Assembly: GCA_001542995.1 (NCBI GenBank)
Contig: LFLA01000021.1
Coordinates: forward strand, 1-64,000
Length of the DNA stretch: 64,000 nt
Origin: Nitrospina sp. LS_NOB
Lineage (GTDB): Bacteria > Nitrospinota > Nitrospinia > Nitrospinales > VA-1
Direction: 5' to 3'
The notes under the pieces are model-generated. The model searched no databases. It worked only from the letters and a program-made list of their open reading frames with translations, and was not told the DNA's origin. This document shows, piece after piece, positions 1 through 8,739 of this stretch. A program made the translations under genes and the position numbers. How positions within the stretch are numbered: the stretch's first letter is position 1; every line of letters begins with the position of its first letter.

Positions 1-337
1 ACTTCCAGAACGAAAAACTCCAGCAACCGTCTTTGAAATTTACCCTTTAGTTTGCAACGTTTTAAGCCCATTCCCTATCATAAATAATCTTAGTTATCTA
101 CGACAGCCCCAACATGAAAGGTTGTATCAAAACAGGTGGTTTGATTCAATTTTCCCTCTCCCTGTAACAGGTCTTCGCAACAAACCACGGTACAAAGAGA
201 GGGCAGTTTAGATGGGTATGGTCATATAAGTTTTTACGGACCCCCTTTCTCTTCAAAATTATATTTCAAAGGATGGCAAGCGTCCAAGGAAAGAATAAGC
301 AAACCTGGGCAATCACTAGGAGAGCATACACTGACGC
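1..337. other. Unassigned left edge
   Basis: I see no open reading frame of useful length on either strand and no recognisable RNA or repeat. The stretch is AT-rich and lies downstream of the last gene of the polysaccharide operon. In bacillosamine-type loci a PglF dehydratase would be expected nearby, so it may lie beyond the left edge; that is inference only. Confidence 0.4.
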
Positions 338-1522
338 TCATGTTTGACTGGCCCGCACAAGTACCTTATCAGCCACCGCGCAGGTTTTGTCAATTTCTGC
401 ATCGGTCAAAGTTGGATGCACCAGAAATGTCAAGCTGGTTTCACCAAGTTGTCGAGCCACAGGAAGGCGCTTTGTAGGACGAAAATCGGTGCCGTCAAAT
501 GCCTTTTCCAAGTATACTTCTGGGCAGATACCCGAAAAACATGGCACACCCTGAGCAAAGATTTCTTCCATAATGCGATCTCTGTCCCAGCCCTCGGCCA
601 AATATTCAGGCCGCACAAACATAGTTATCCTGTACCAAGCATGCGTGAGCCCGTCCGAAATCTCCGGTACGCGCACCACCCTATTGTGGCGCAATACATC
701 TGAAATACGTGCGGCATTGGCCGTACGCCGAGCTGTCCAATCGGCCATGCGCCATAATTGGATGCGACCAATCACAGCCTGAACTTCCATCATGCGACCA
801 TTGGTGCCAAACGATTCATAAAGCCAATGGAAATAGAGCCTGGACGGGTGTTCATTCTCATACACAACCTCCCAGGACTTCCCATGATCCTTGTACGACC
901 ACATTCGCGACCACAGATCGCGGTCATTAGTGGTAACCATTCCTCCCTCGCCGCCTGTTGTCATAATCTTATCCTGGCAGAACGACCACGCCCCCACATG
1001 GCCAATAGACCCTATTGAGCGACCTTTACAGGTGGCACCGTGAGCTTGGGCACAATCCTCGACCACCTTCAAATCATGCTCCTTAGCCAGGGTCATGATG
1101 GCATTCATATCACAGGGCCATCCAGCCAAATGCACACAGATGATTGCCCGGGTCTGCGGCGTCAACACAGCGCGGATCGTTTTGACCGTAATATTCTGAG
1201 AATCCACACCCACATCAGCAAACACAGGTCTGGCACCAACAGCGATGATGCAAGACACCGATGCCAGAAACGTCCTTGGTGTCACAATCACATCGTCTCC
1301 CGGACCAATGCCTAATGCTCTTAGAGCCAACTCAAGCGCCACAGTGCCATTGGCCAGCGCAACGGCATAATTGCAACCAACCCAAGCAGCAAACTCCTTC
1401 TCGAACTCCTGGCACTCATTGCCTGTCCAGTAATTGACCTTGTTAGAGAGCAGAACACGGGAAACAGCTTCCGCTTCTTCAGAGGTAAAGCAAGGCCAGG
1501 GGGAAAAGGGTGAATTCGACAT
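338..1522 (-). CDS. DegT/DnrJ/EryC1/StrS aminotransferase, PglE-like
   Basis: PLP-dependent nucleotide-sugar aminotransferase, fold type I, about 394 residues, the usual family length. The Schiff-base lysine is in SFCQDKIMTTGGEGG (about residue 185 from the chosen start), and the upstream VVEDCAQAHG motif binds the cofactor. It is the last gene of a run glycosyltransferase / PglC-like / PglD-like / this gene, the order expected of a UDP-N,N'-diacetylbacillosamine module, so a C4 amination of a UDP-4-keto-6-deoxy-GlcNAc is the likely reaction. The ATG at 1522 is chosen; a TTG at 1531 would overlap the upstream stop (TTGA). The exact sugar cannot be read from sequence alone. Confidence 0.85.
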   Translation of the reverse strand: MSNSPFSPWPCFTSEEAEAVSRVLLSNKVNYWTGNECQEFEKEFAAWVGCNYAVALANGTVALELALRALGIGPGDDVIVTPRTFLASVSCIIAVGARPVFADVGVDSQNITVKTIRAVLTPQTRAIICVHLAGWPCDMNAIMTLAKEHDLKVVEDCAQAHGATCKGRSIGSIGHVGAWSFCQDKIMTTGGEGGMVTTNDRDLWSRMWSYKDHGKSWEVVYENEHPSRLYFHWLYESFGTNGRMMEVQAVIGRIQLWRMADWTARRTANAARISDVLRHNRVVRVPEISDGLTHAWYRITMFVRPEYLAEGWDRDRIMEEIFAQGVPCFSGICPEVYLEKAFDGTDFRPTKRLPVARQLGETSLTFLVHPTLTDAEIDKTCAVADKVLVRASQT

Positions 1523-1527
1523 AATAT

Positions 1528-2187
1528 TCAAGGTTTATTCAAAGGATGGGCCGGGTTGCCTACCACCGTCATACCTTCCGGAACGTTTTGAGTCACAACT
1601 GCTCCCATACCTACTATCGCTCCATGGCCTATTACCAGCGGATCATCAGGTTTGCCCTGTCTCAATATGGCACCTGCCCCTATATACGCATGGCTTTCAA
1701 TAATCACGTTACCGTTACACTTGACTCCTGGCGCAAAAGTAACATAGTCGCCAATGATACAATCATGCTCAACATACGAATAAATATTTGCATGAAAATG
1801 CTGACCGATACGAATGTTTGATGTCAGGGTAACAAACGGACTTAAAATCGAACCCTCACCTATCTGGACATCATCCATAATCACAATATTTGAGGCGGTT
1901 ACACTCCAGAACTTTATGCCATCCTTCGCACAACGCTCAACAAGCTTTTCTCTCACTTCACTATCTGCAATGGCAATCACCACTTTATGTTCGCTGGCTT
2001 CAACCTCAATAAATTCAGAGTAGGTCAATAACTGCTGATCATTTACAGTCCTCCCTATCGGACTATCATCGACAAACATCAACCTACTTAGAGGAACATC
2101 CAGTAACTGCAACTGTTCCCGAGCCAGAGGCATCACCCCACGACCACAACCATTAACACCATACACTGCATAGAGTGGTTGTTTCAT
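1528..2187 (-). CDS. PglD-like sugar N-acetyltransferase (NeuD family)
   Basis: 219 residues. The N-terminal third has a Rossmann-like YGVNGCGRG nucleotide-sugar binding loop, and the rest is a left-handed beta-helix of hexapeptide repeats (IGEGSI, IGQHFH, IGDYVT, IGAGAI, VGMGAV). The EHD motif in SYVEHDCIIGD supplies the histidine that acts as general base in PglD. Known family members acetylate a UDP-4-amino sugar with acetyl-CoA. It sits between a PglC-like phosphoglycosyl transferase and a PglE-like aminotransferase, which supports the PglD role over sialic acid O-acetylation, since no sialic acid genes are seen. Confidence 0.82.
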   Translation of the reverse strand: MKQPLYAVYGVNGCGRGVMPLAREQLQLLDVPLSRLMFVDDSPIGRTVNDQQLLTYSEFIEVEASEHKVVIAIADSEVREKLVERCAKDGIKFWSVTASNIVIMDDVQIGEGSILSPFVTLTSNIRIGQHFHANIYSYVEHDCIIGDYVTFAPGVKCNGNVIIESHAYIGAGAILRQGKPDDPLVIGHGAIVGMGAVVTQNVPEGMTVVGNPAHPLNKP

Positions 2188-2196
2188 ACTGGGTTC

Positions 2197-2787
2197 CTAT
2201 TTTGGAGTCCCCGTAAAACGTGGCATCGTTGCCTCACCGCTAGCACTGATGCCTGCTCGCAAAAATACTTTTTTTATTGTTTGAAAAAGAATTTTAAGAT
2301 CCAGCCAGAAGGATTGGTTATCCACATACCAAACATCCAGTTTAAATTTATCTTCCCAGCTAACGGTGTTTCTACCGTTAGCCTGTGCCCAGCCGGTAAT
2401 ACCAGGACGCGCATTGTGACGCCTCGCCTGCTCCTGTGTATAGAGAGGCAGGTATTCCATTAGCAAGGGCCTGGGGCCGACTAAGCTTAAATCACCCTTT
2501 ATCACATTAAACAACTGGGGCATCTCGTCCAGGCTGTATTTGCGCAAAAAAGTCCCCAGAACTGTCATTCTCTCTTTGTCAGGCAACAGTTCACCTTTCG
2601 AGTCATATAACAATAACATTGTGCTGAACTTGTAAATGTAGAATGGTTTGCCATATAAACCAGGGCGCCGTTGACAAAGAAATACGGGCTTGCCATGGCA
2701 CCTCACCAGGAACATAACAACCAAAATAACGGGCCATAATAGCGATAGCGCCATTAACGCAAAAACAAAATCAAACACTCTCTTCAT
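2197..2787 (-). CDS. PglC-like monotopic phosphoglycosyl transferase
   Basis: 196 residues, the size of minimal PglC-type enzymes (no WbaP-like membrane domain). One N-terminal re-entrant hydrophobic segment (residues about 3-28) is followed by the family block IYKFSTM, the catalytic Asp-Glu pair in SLDEMPQLFNV, and SLVGPRPL. It would transfer a sugar-phosphate from a UDP-sugar to undecaprenyl phosphate, starting the repeat unit on the inner membrane. Odd point: the usually KFRTM motif reads KFSTM, a loss of the conserved arginine. The start overlaps the preceding glycosyltransferase by 4 bases. Confidence 0.87.
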   Translation of the reverse strand: MKRVFDFVFALMALSLLWPVILVVMFLVRCHGKPVFLCQRRPGLYGKPFYIYKFSTMLLLYDSKGELLPDKERMTVLGTFLRKYSLDEMPQLFNVIKGDLSLVGPRPLLMEYLPLYTQEQARRHNARPGITGWAQANGRNTVSWEDKFKLDVWYVDNQSFWLDLKILFQTIKKVFLRAGISASGEATMPRFTGTPK

Positions 2788-3908
2788 AGCTTTGCCTGGT
2801 AATAGTCAAGCCATGCCGAGGCTAAATTTTCACTGGAAAACTGATCTAAAACCCTTTTCCTCGCGTTTTCACCAAGCCTTTTCCTGAATTCATTATCAGC
2901 GATCATTGTCATCATATGTGCCCTAAGTGCGTCATTATCTTTTGCCTCAAATAGTAAGCCCGTTACCCTATCCATAATGGCATCTTCGATCCCATAGATT
3001 CTCGAGCCAATTGCGGGAATACCTACTGCGGCAGCTTCAATAATCACACAACCAAATCCTTCACGATAACTGGGCAGGCATAATACATCTGCCGCCGCCA
3101 TATATTTCTCAGGATGAGATGAGAATCCTGCAAAGTGGACACGTTCTAACAAGTTATCAAGTATTTGCTCCATTCGCAGTTGAATCCCGGCTTCATCGGG
3201 GCCAACAACCAACAAATGAGCCTTTGAGTCAGTTATCCTGGAAAAGGCCGTCGCTAAATCCAATACTCCTTTATCTCGATTGAGTCGACCAACAAAAAGA
3301 AATAACGTATCACCATCTTCGATAGCAAGTTCCGTTCTGATTTTCAATCTTGCGATCTCATCAGGTTTAAAGCGTGCTGTAGCAACACCTGATATAGACC
3401 CCTTTGCCAACACAGAGGAATCCCTCGCTGTAATGAGACCCTCATCCAATAAAAGTTGCCGTTGAGAAGCGCTGTCTACCAATACATCAGTTGCCAGCAA
3501 AAAAATCAACCTGTCTATCCGTTTCAACACCCACCGGCTTAAACCCTTTTGCGTAGCCCATACCTGTCCGCCAAAGGTATGTATTCTTATAGCTACCCCA
3601 GAAAGAAAGGATGCCAGCATCGCGAGCAATCCCGCCTTGGGGGTCACCGAATGAACAAGCTTGAAGCCATATTTTCTGAAAATTTTAATTAATTTGAACA
3701 GTGCTAATAAATCAAGGAAAGGTGAAATCTTTCGCTCAATAGGAGCAGATAAAATGCTTATGTTCTCCAAGCACATAGAAATGTCTTTAGGGCCTCCATT
3801 GACGACTATGTACACATGATAATGCTTACTCAGTTTCTTTATCGGTTCTGACAAAAAAGTATTTATTGTCATTGCGCTAGATACGACAATACAAATTTTT
3901 TCTTTCAA
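2784..3908 (-). CDS. GT4-type glycosyltransferase, PglA-like
   Basis: 374 residues, GT-B fold. The N-terminal half shows the hydrophobic acceptor-domain pattern of capsular GT4 enzymes (LVHSVTPKAGLLA), and the C-terminal half has FVGRLNRDKGVLDL, then the nucleotide-sugar site PSYREGFGCVIIEAAAVGIP with its EX7E glutamates. Next to PglC/D/E-like genes it most resembles the enzyme adding the second sugar to the lipid-linked bacillosamine. The start is TTG (no in-frame ATG fits the conserved N-terminus). The sugar donor is not determinable from sequence. Confidence 0.82.
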   Translation of the reverse strand: MKEKICIVVSSAMTINTFLSEPIKKLSKHYHVYIVVNGGPKDISMCLENISILSAPIERKISPFLDLLALFKLIKIFRKYGFKLVHSVTPKAGLLAMLASFLSGVAIRIHTFGGQVWATQKGLSRWVLKRIDRLIFLLATDVLVDSASQRQLLLDEGLITARDSSVLAKGSISGVATARFKPDEIARLKIRTELAIEDGDTLFLFVGRLNRDKGVLDLATAFSRITDSKAHLLVVGPDEAGIQLRMEQILDNLLERVHFAGFSSHPEKYMAAADVLCLPSYREGFGCVIIEAAAVGIPAIGSRIYGIEDAIMDRVTGLLFEAKDNDALRAHMMTMIADNEFRKRLGENARKRVLDQFSSENLASAWLDYYQAKL

Positions 3909-4026
3909 TTTTGAGCCTGTTCCATGATGCTGTTCTCGCCAAAAAATGATTTGTCGTGATCCGCCAAAAGAATCAAAATGACATCTGAAATTGGGCCGTC
4001 AAGCCGATACAACGTATGCCTTCATA

Positions 4027-4854
4027 TTAGAGAAGTCTCAATGAGATATTATATCTGCAAGCAACAATGGCCACTCTTTTTAGATATTTTAGAAGTGAAA
4101 ACGCGCTCACAGCAAGATACATACACCAACCTATATCCTTGTCTTTATACAGCCTGTAAAAATTATCCAATTCGCCGCATTCCATGCACCATAAATCACC
4201 ACTCAGCCCATTCTCTCCATAGCTCGATTTAAAACTATAGGCCAGCACGGCACCAATAATAAATATCTGCCTCTCCCCTGAGGCCATGAGCTGTAGCCAA
4301 AGAAAATAATCTTCCGAATAGCGCTTACCATCGGCGAAACGAAACGGCGTATCCCGTCGCATCATCACAGTACGGGTCGCCAACGAGTTCTTGAATAACA
4401 TCGAACGAAAACCATATTTCTTCACGTGCCACGTGCCATCAAGAGGTAATTTCTGAATCGGCATCAATCCATTTATTTGATCGCTCCGATGTCCGCTCAG
4501 GGTAGCCTCAGGGTGAGCTTGCATCCATGAGTATTGAATTTCTATCTTCTTTGGGTGCCAAGCGTCATCCGCATCTAAGAAAGCGACAAACTCGGCTATA
4601 GCAATATCCCACGCAGAATTTCTGGCTCCTGAGGGGCCTGAATTGTCTTGCAAGGCAATCAATCGTATAGGTATCTCTGTCATTCCAGAAAACTGATCAA
4701 CAAGCCGTCGCAAGCATGACAATGTCGCACCGCCATCATTACTAGCATCGTCAACTAAAATTATTTCGGCAGGAGCCATTGTCTGCCAGGCAACTGAACG
4801 CAGAGCGCGGCCCACAGTTGCTACACAACAATAGCAAGGTATAATGATGGACAC
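4027..4854 (-). CDS. GT2 family glycosyltransferase
   Basis: 275 residues, GT-A fold. The nucleotide-binding start SIIIPCYCCVATVGRALRSV, the ILVDDASNDGG block and the metal-binding FLDADDAWHPKK are plain. The C-terminal part ends with a short hydrophobic segment. GTG start: in frame upstream there is a stop before any ATG. It is separated by gaps of about 120-135 bases from both neighbours, unlike the tight overlaps elsewhere in the locus. Donor and acceptor unknown. Confidence 0.83.
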   Translation of the reverse strand: MSIIIPCYCCVATVGRALRSVAWQTMAPAEIILVDDASNDGGATLSCLRRLVDQFSGMTEIPIRLIALQDNSGPSGARNSAWDIAIAEFVAFLDADDAWHPKKIEIQYSWMQAHPEATLSGHRSDQINGLMPIQKLPLDGTWHVKKYGFRSMLFKNSLATRTVMMRRDTPFRFADGKRYSEDYFLWLQLMASGERQIFIIGAVLAYSFKSSYGENGLSGDLWCMECGELDNFYRLYKDKDIGWCMYLAVSAFSLLKYLKRVAIVACRYNISLRLL

Positions 4855-4988
4855 ATTTGCTATTTCATTGGAAATCGTAATGATTCACTCCGGATGTGTA
4901 CAGGTCCGTTATTCTGAGCCGTTTGCATCGTTCATTACGGAATGAACCAAAAATAAAGCTCAAGCGCGTCAAACGGTATATGTCCATC

Positions 4989-6035
4989 TCAATCGGTCTG
5001 ATCCAACATGATATTTTCAAGAGAGTGGTAGTACGGCAGGATTCTGTCACTCTCCATAAACGCTCTACCAGCCTCTCGCTTCAAACGAACATCAGCTACG
5101 CTCAACGACCGAGCATAAGCTAACAAAGAATCCCATTGATCGAATTTTCGACAATCTATAAAGCAATCTTCTGGAATGTAGCTGGTAATATCTTTTGCTC
5201 CCAGATATAAAGGGATTGTACCCGCATACAAACAATCAAATATTTTTTCTGTGATGTATCCCCTCATTGCCATATTTTCGAAGCATAAGGCAAAACAATA
5301 CTGACTCAGCACCTCATACTTGGATGCGCATGCCCCCTGATAAATGGACATAAGTGTCCTGCGATGCCGCCAATATGGCAACCACATAGAGCTACGAGAC
5401 CACCATCTCTGCCACCCTCTTCCATAAAGATCCACAGCACCAAGCTTAGCCAAATCAGCAAGGGCCTCAATACGTTTACTGTATAGCTCTTCATTAAAGG
5501 ATGCTGGCTTGCAATTACCATTAATCATCACAATCTTTTTACTGCGATCTTCTTTTCCCCAAAACTGTTTTATTACCCCTTGATACGGAATAGGCCAATA
5601 CAGTTTTCTGAGAACATCTTTTCTAACACCATCAAACGAGTATCCATCTCCATGAGTGTTATGGATATAAACTCGCTCAAATTGTGCAGTGAAACTAGAA
5701 AGGTCAGCGTAAAGACCAGGGGCTACGACTGGGGGCTCCATTAGCAAGAAACCTCTCAACTTGACACTCAGCTCTTGAAGCATAGAGATATCTGGGCTTA
5801 ACCCCATTGAATAATAATCCCCCCCCCCACTATCTTCTGCCTCTATGCGCAACTTATCCGCAGTAGAAATATTGTAACCTTTTTGGCGAGCCGCATCACG
5901 GAGACGCACCATAGCAATCAGCTGATCATCACGGTTTAATATCGGATCCGAAAGGTCAAATAGTTTATCCTCTCCAAATGCCACATAAGCAGGATCAATA
6001 TAAATATTTAACGCACTTGCTTCCAATGAGGTCAT
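4989..6035 (-). CDS. GT10-like fucosyltransferase with internal G10 tract
   Basis: 348 residues. The C-terminal block CFENMAMRGYITEKIFDCL followed by AGTIPLYLG is the GT10 alpha-1,3/1,4-fucosyltransferase signature (FENS..YVTEK...G..P). Such enzymes use GDP-fucose or related GDP-deoxyhexoses, and the window encodes Gmd and a GMER-like reductase, so the donor is made in the same operon (GDP-fucose or GDP-colitose). A run of ten C on the plus strand (5819-5828) encodes Gly-Gly-Gly near residue 70; in this sequence the frame is open. The start ATG overlaps the upstream stop (ATGA). Confidence 0.83.
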   Translation of the reverse strand: MTSLEASALNIYIDPAYVAFGEDKLFDLSDPILNRDDQLIAMVRLRDAARQKGYNISTADKLRIEAEDSGGGDYYSMGLSPDISMLQELSVKLRGFLLMEPPVVAPGLYADLSSFTAQFERVYIHNTHGDGYSFDGVRKDVLRKLYWPIPYQGVIKQFWGKEDRSKKIVMINGNCKPASFNEELYSKRIEALADLAKLGAVDLYGRGWQRWWSRSSMWLPYWRHRRTLMSIYQGACASKYEVLSQYCFALCFENMAMRGYITEKIFDCLYAGTIPLYLGAKDITSYIPEDCFIDCRKFDQWDSLLAYARSLSVADVRLKREAGRAFMESDRILPYYHSLENIMLDQTD

Positions 6036-7072
6036 CTCTTAGTTTTAGCTGCAATTAATCGCAGGATGCGAACACCTAATGTATCAAACCCAAATAGCAA
6101 TACGGTCTTAAGGTAGCCAACCAGAAAAAATGTCAACAATCCTCGCTTGGAATAGAAAGAAAACTTAACGAGATCCCATACTGGCATACCAACCAGCAGA
6201 TTTTTCGCATTCTCCTTCCTTGCTGTCAAATAAAAATTCATCGCTCTTCTTGATGTATCCATACGTTGAAGCGCTTCATAGATATCAATGTCCTCAGTAC
6301 CAACAATCCCCTTTGAGCGATATTTCTCAAGGTAGTGATCCAGCACCAGGAACATATCTGCCCGATTGGTGTTACGCCTTAGCTCATGGAAGGATAATTG
6401 AGTTTGCGTTGTCCTGGTACGCATCAACTTCTCCAATATAACTCCAATTTTATGTTGCTCAAGAACACGTAGCCAAACATCCAAGTCGCAACTAGTTCCA
6501 AATCTATCAGTATCCCAGAAACAAATTTCTGTTTTTAAAATAGCGGTTCTTACCATTGCGCCAGAACAGAGTAAAAAATTCCCATAACGTACAATTTTTG
6601 GGAATAACTCTTTAAAATCAAAAACAACTGTGCCCCCTTTTCTGCGACCAACATATTGAGCAACTTTAGTTTCGCCAAAAATCACGCTATCACCATCAAT
6701 CAGATACGCTTCTGTGAACACAGCACCAACTTGTGAAGAAGATTCTAAAATAGCAACCTGTTTCGCTACCATTTCTTTTTCAAAAATCTCATCGGCATGA
6801 AACATCGCCGTATATTGCCCTTCGGACAACTCAATACAAAGGTTAAAGTTTTTTGCCGCGCCTATATTAGTGTTATTTTGATGGACTATCAGACGATTAT
6901 CTTTAAACGAATTAATAATACTTACAGTTCGATCCGTTGAAGCATTATCAAATACAATTACTTTAAGGTTTTGATATGTCTGGCTCAGGATAGATCCAAG
7001 AGCTTCTTTAATAGTTGTTTCTGCGTTGTAGGTTGGGACACAAATACACACTAATGGTGCCCGATCAGACAT
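6032..7072 (-). CDS. GT2 family glycosyltransferase
   Basis: 346 residues. GT-A core at residues 1-220: VCICVPTYNAETTIKEAL, VIVFDNASTDRT, and MFHADEIFEKEM in the position of the DXD motif (here HADE). The C-terminal part has a hydrophobic stretch typical of membrane-associated GT2 proteins. It overlaps the upstream CgeB-like gene by 8 bases and the downstream GT10 gene by 4, so it is co-translated. Substrate unknown. Confidence 0.83.
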   Translation of the reverse strand: MSDRAPLVCICVPTYNAETTIKEALGSILSQTYQNLKVIVFDNASTDRTVSIINSFKDNRLIVHQNNTNIGAAKNFNLCIELSEGQYTAMFHADEIFEKEMVAKQVAILESSSQVGAVFTEAYLIDGDSVIFGETKVAQYVGRRKGGTVVFDFKELFPKIVRYGNFLLCSGAMVRTAILKTEICFWDTDRFGTSCDLDVWLRVLEQHKIGVILEKLMRTRTTQTQLSFHELRRNTNRADMFLVLDHYLEKYRSKGIVGTEDIDIYEALQRMDTSRRAMNFYLTARKENAKNLLVGMPVWDLVKFSFYSKRGLLTFFLVGYLKTVLLFGFDTLGVRILRLIAAKTKR

Positions 7073-8063
7073 TATTTAAACCCATAGAGCTAAACAATTC
7101 ATTAAAACGTTGGCTGAATGTATGTTCCTTCAATGTCCGCTGATAACTCGCAGTTGCCATCGATTCACGTATGTCCTCATTATTTAGATAAAATTGAATT
7201 TTTTTGATCAAATCATCTGGGCCATCGTATATAGCAATTTCTTCCCCTATCAAATAAAGTTTTTCCAAGCCCCCCACATAATAAGATAATTGAAATCCGC
7301 CACACCCGTTAATTTCGAAATGCCTGGCTTTTAGTTGTTCTACGACTTTTCGAGAGCGTAAACGGTCCAATAATGCCCTTGGTGACGAAAGCAGATAACG
7401 CACATCCCAAGATGCAGAGTTAGAGAAATTTAGATTGATTCGACTCTGATTAAATAGTCTCACCATTTCATCATGGTTGACCATACCCGAAGGCCATCCT
7501 GGACCCCGAGCATTTATCGAGATACCAGACTTTTTTATCCGATTAACCAACCATTGGCGATAAGGATGCCAGCGGCCAACAAAAGACACGTCATACATCT
7601 TCGAGACATTCATTTTTTGATAAGAGGTTTCATTATAACCATATGGAAAAAACAATACACCTCTTAGACCTAACGCAAGATATTTTCTTATTGAAAAAGA
7701 GTCGGGTGTTGTGAAATAGCTAAAATGCGATGCCCAAAAAATAGAGTATTCCTTTCTCCATATATCATCATGAAAAACGGAGAGAGTGGTCGTGTAGCCT
7801 CTTAATTGTTTGATAGTACCAACATCAAATTGGTCGGTATAAAGATGAAATATCGCAAGATCCAACTTAGTGTTTTTAACCAGTTCAAGCAACATGCTAT
7901 TCATTTTTTTCTTGCCATGCTCTTGCGACAAAGACATGTAATCAAATAGAATCACCTCATGTCCCATTTGAACAAGGGAGCTATGATAATTCGCGTATTC
8001 ATAGGAATGTCCGCTGGATGAAATACCGTAATCGTATTTCATTATTGCAAGCAATATTTTCAA
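7065..8063 (-). CDS. CgeB-like glycosyltransferase (GT-B)
   Basis: 332 residues resembling the CgeB / glycosyl transferases group 1 type: N-terminal MKILLAIMKYDYG, central DVSFVGRWHPYR, then INLNFSNSASWDVR and FEINGCGGFQLS, followed by the C-terminal DGPDDLIKKIQFYL helix. These are the usual landmarks of this family in surface-glycan loci. TTG start at 8063 with an AAGGAT Shine-Dalgarno-like sequence just upstream. It is the first gene after a decayed insertion sequence, which separates it from the DUF268 gene. Sugar unknown. Confidence 0.78.
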   Translation of the reverse strand: MKILLAIMKYDYGISSSGHSYEYANYHSSLVQMGHEVILFDYMSLSQEHGKKKMNSMLLELVKNTKLDLAIFHLYTDQFDVGTIKQLRGYTTTLSVFHDDIWRKEYSIFWASHFSYFTTPDSFSIRKYLALGLRGVLFFPYGYNETSYQKMNVSKMYDVSFVGRWHPYRQWLVNRIKKSGISINARGPGWPSGMVNHDEMVRLFNQSRINLNFSNSASWDVRYLLSSPRALLDRLRSRKVVEQLKARHFEINGCGGFQLSYYVGGLEKLYLIGEEIAIYDGPDDLIKKIQFYLNNEDIRESMATASYQRTLKEHTFSQRFNELFSSMGLNNV

Positions 8064-8098
8064 TGGCTATCCTTAGATTTGACTCTATTAAGAGTATT

Positions 8099-8724
8099 TG
8101 ACCTGCCCCGGTTAGTTGTACCACTTTTTAAGTTAGTATTTCCACCTTCACAGGCTGTATAGCCTCTGGTGCTGGGGGGGGGTCTATATCACAGTGAACT
8201 ATGCGATCGAAATTGGTTGTATTCATTCCTCCAGTTTTCAACCAACACCTGAGCTTCCAGCAAGAATGTGAAGATTTCTCCATTCAACAATTCGTCTCTC
8301 AGCTTTCCATTGAACGACTCATTGTATCCATTCTCCCAAGGACTTCCTGGTTGAATGAATAGAGTTAACGCCTGATCGTTCCAACTAGTACCTGACTGGC
8401 TTTTGCCGTAAACTCCGGTCCATTTTATCCGAGCGAATGAATCCCGGCAGCCCTCTATTAGTCTGTTTTTGCGGAACCTTTAATCCTTCCCTCCGCCAGA
8501 GGCGTTCCACTCGTTTATGATTTACCTTGAAACCGTCTCTTTCCAATAATGCTGTTATCCTACGGTATCCGTAGCGACCATATTTGTCGCCAGCTCAGCC
8601 ATCCGTTCTATCAACCGATCTTCACCATCCCTTATCCTAAGAGACCCTTGCATAAGTCGAAAAAAAACAGAAAAGCGAGATGCTTCGACATACCAAATGG
8701 ATCAGTTGGGGGGGGGGCAGGCCA
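8099..8724 (-). mobile_element. Decayed IS3-family element with 5-bp target duplication
   Basis: The element begins TGACCTGCCCC (8099) and ends with the inverted counterpart GGGGCAGGCCA (to 8724), so the ends are the TG...CA type of IS3-family elements. It is flanked by perfect direct repeats GTATT at 8094-8098 and 8725-8729. Length is only 626 bases against 1.2-1.5 kb for an intact IS3 element. Both ends have long G runs (8174-8182 and 8708-8717). Terminus and duplication are seen directly; family assignment rests on the transposase remnants inside. Confidence 0.85.
8200..8640 (-). pseudogene. IS3-family transposase OrfB remnant
   Basis: Two OrfB pieces survive in minus-strand translation. 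The N-terminal piece (about 8590 down to 8410) reads [35 protein letters not shown], the helix-turn-helix block. The C-terminal piece (about 8361 down to 8200) reads [28 protein letters not shown], the end of the DDE domain including its Glu. The middle with the two catalytic Asp is deleted, a frameshift precedes the first piece (ELA then a shift), and a stop interrupts the tail after FRSHSSL. It cannot encode active transposase. Confidence 0.88.
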
Positions 8725-8739
8725 GTATTGATAGCGGAC

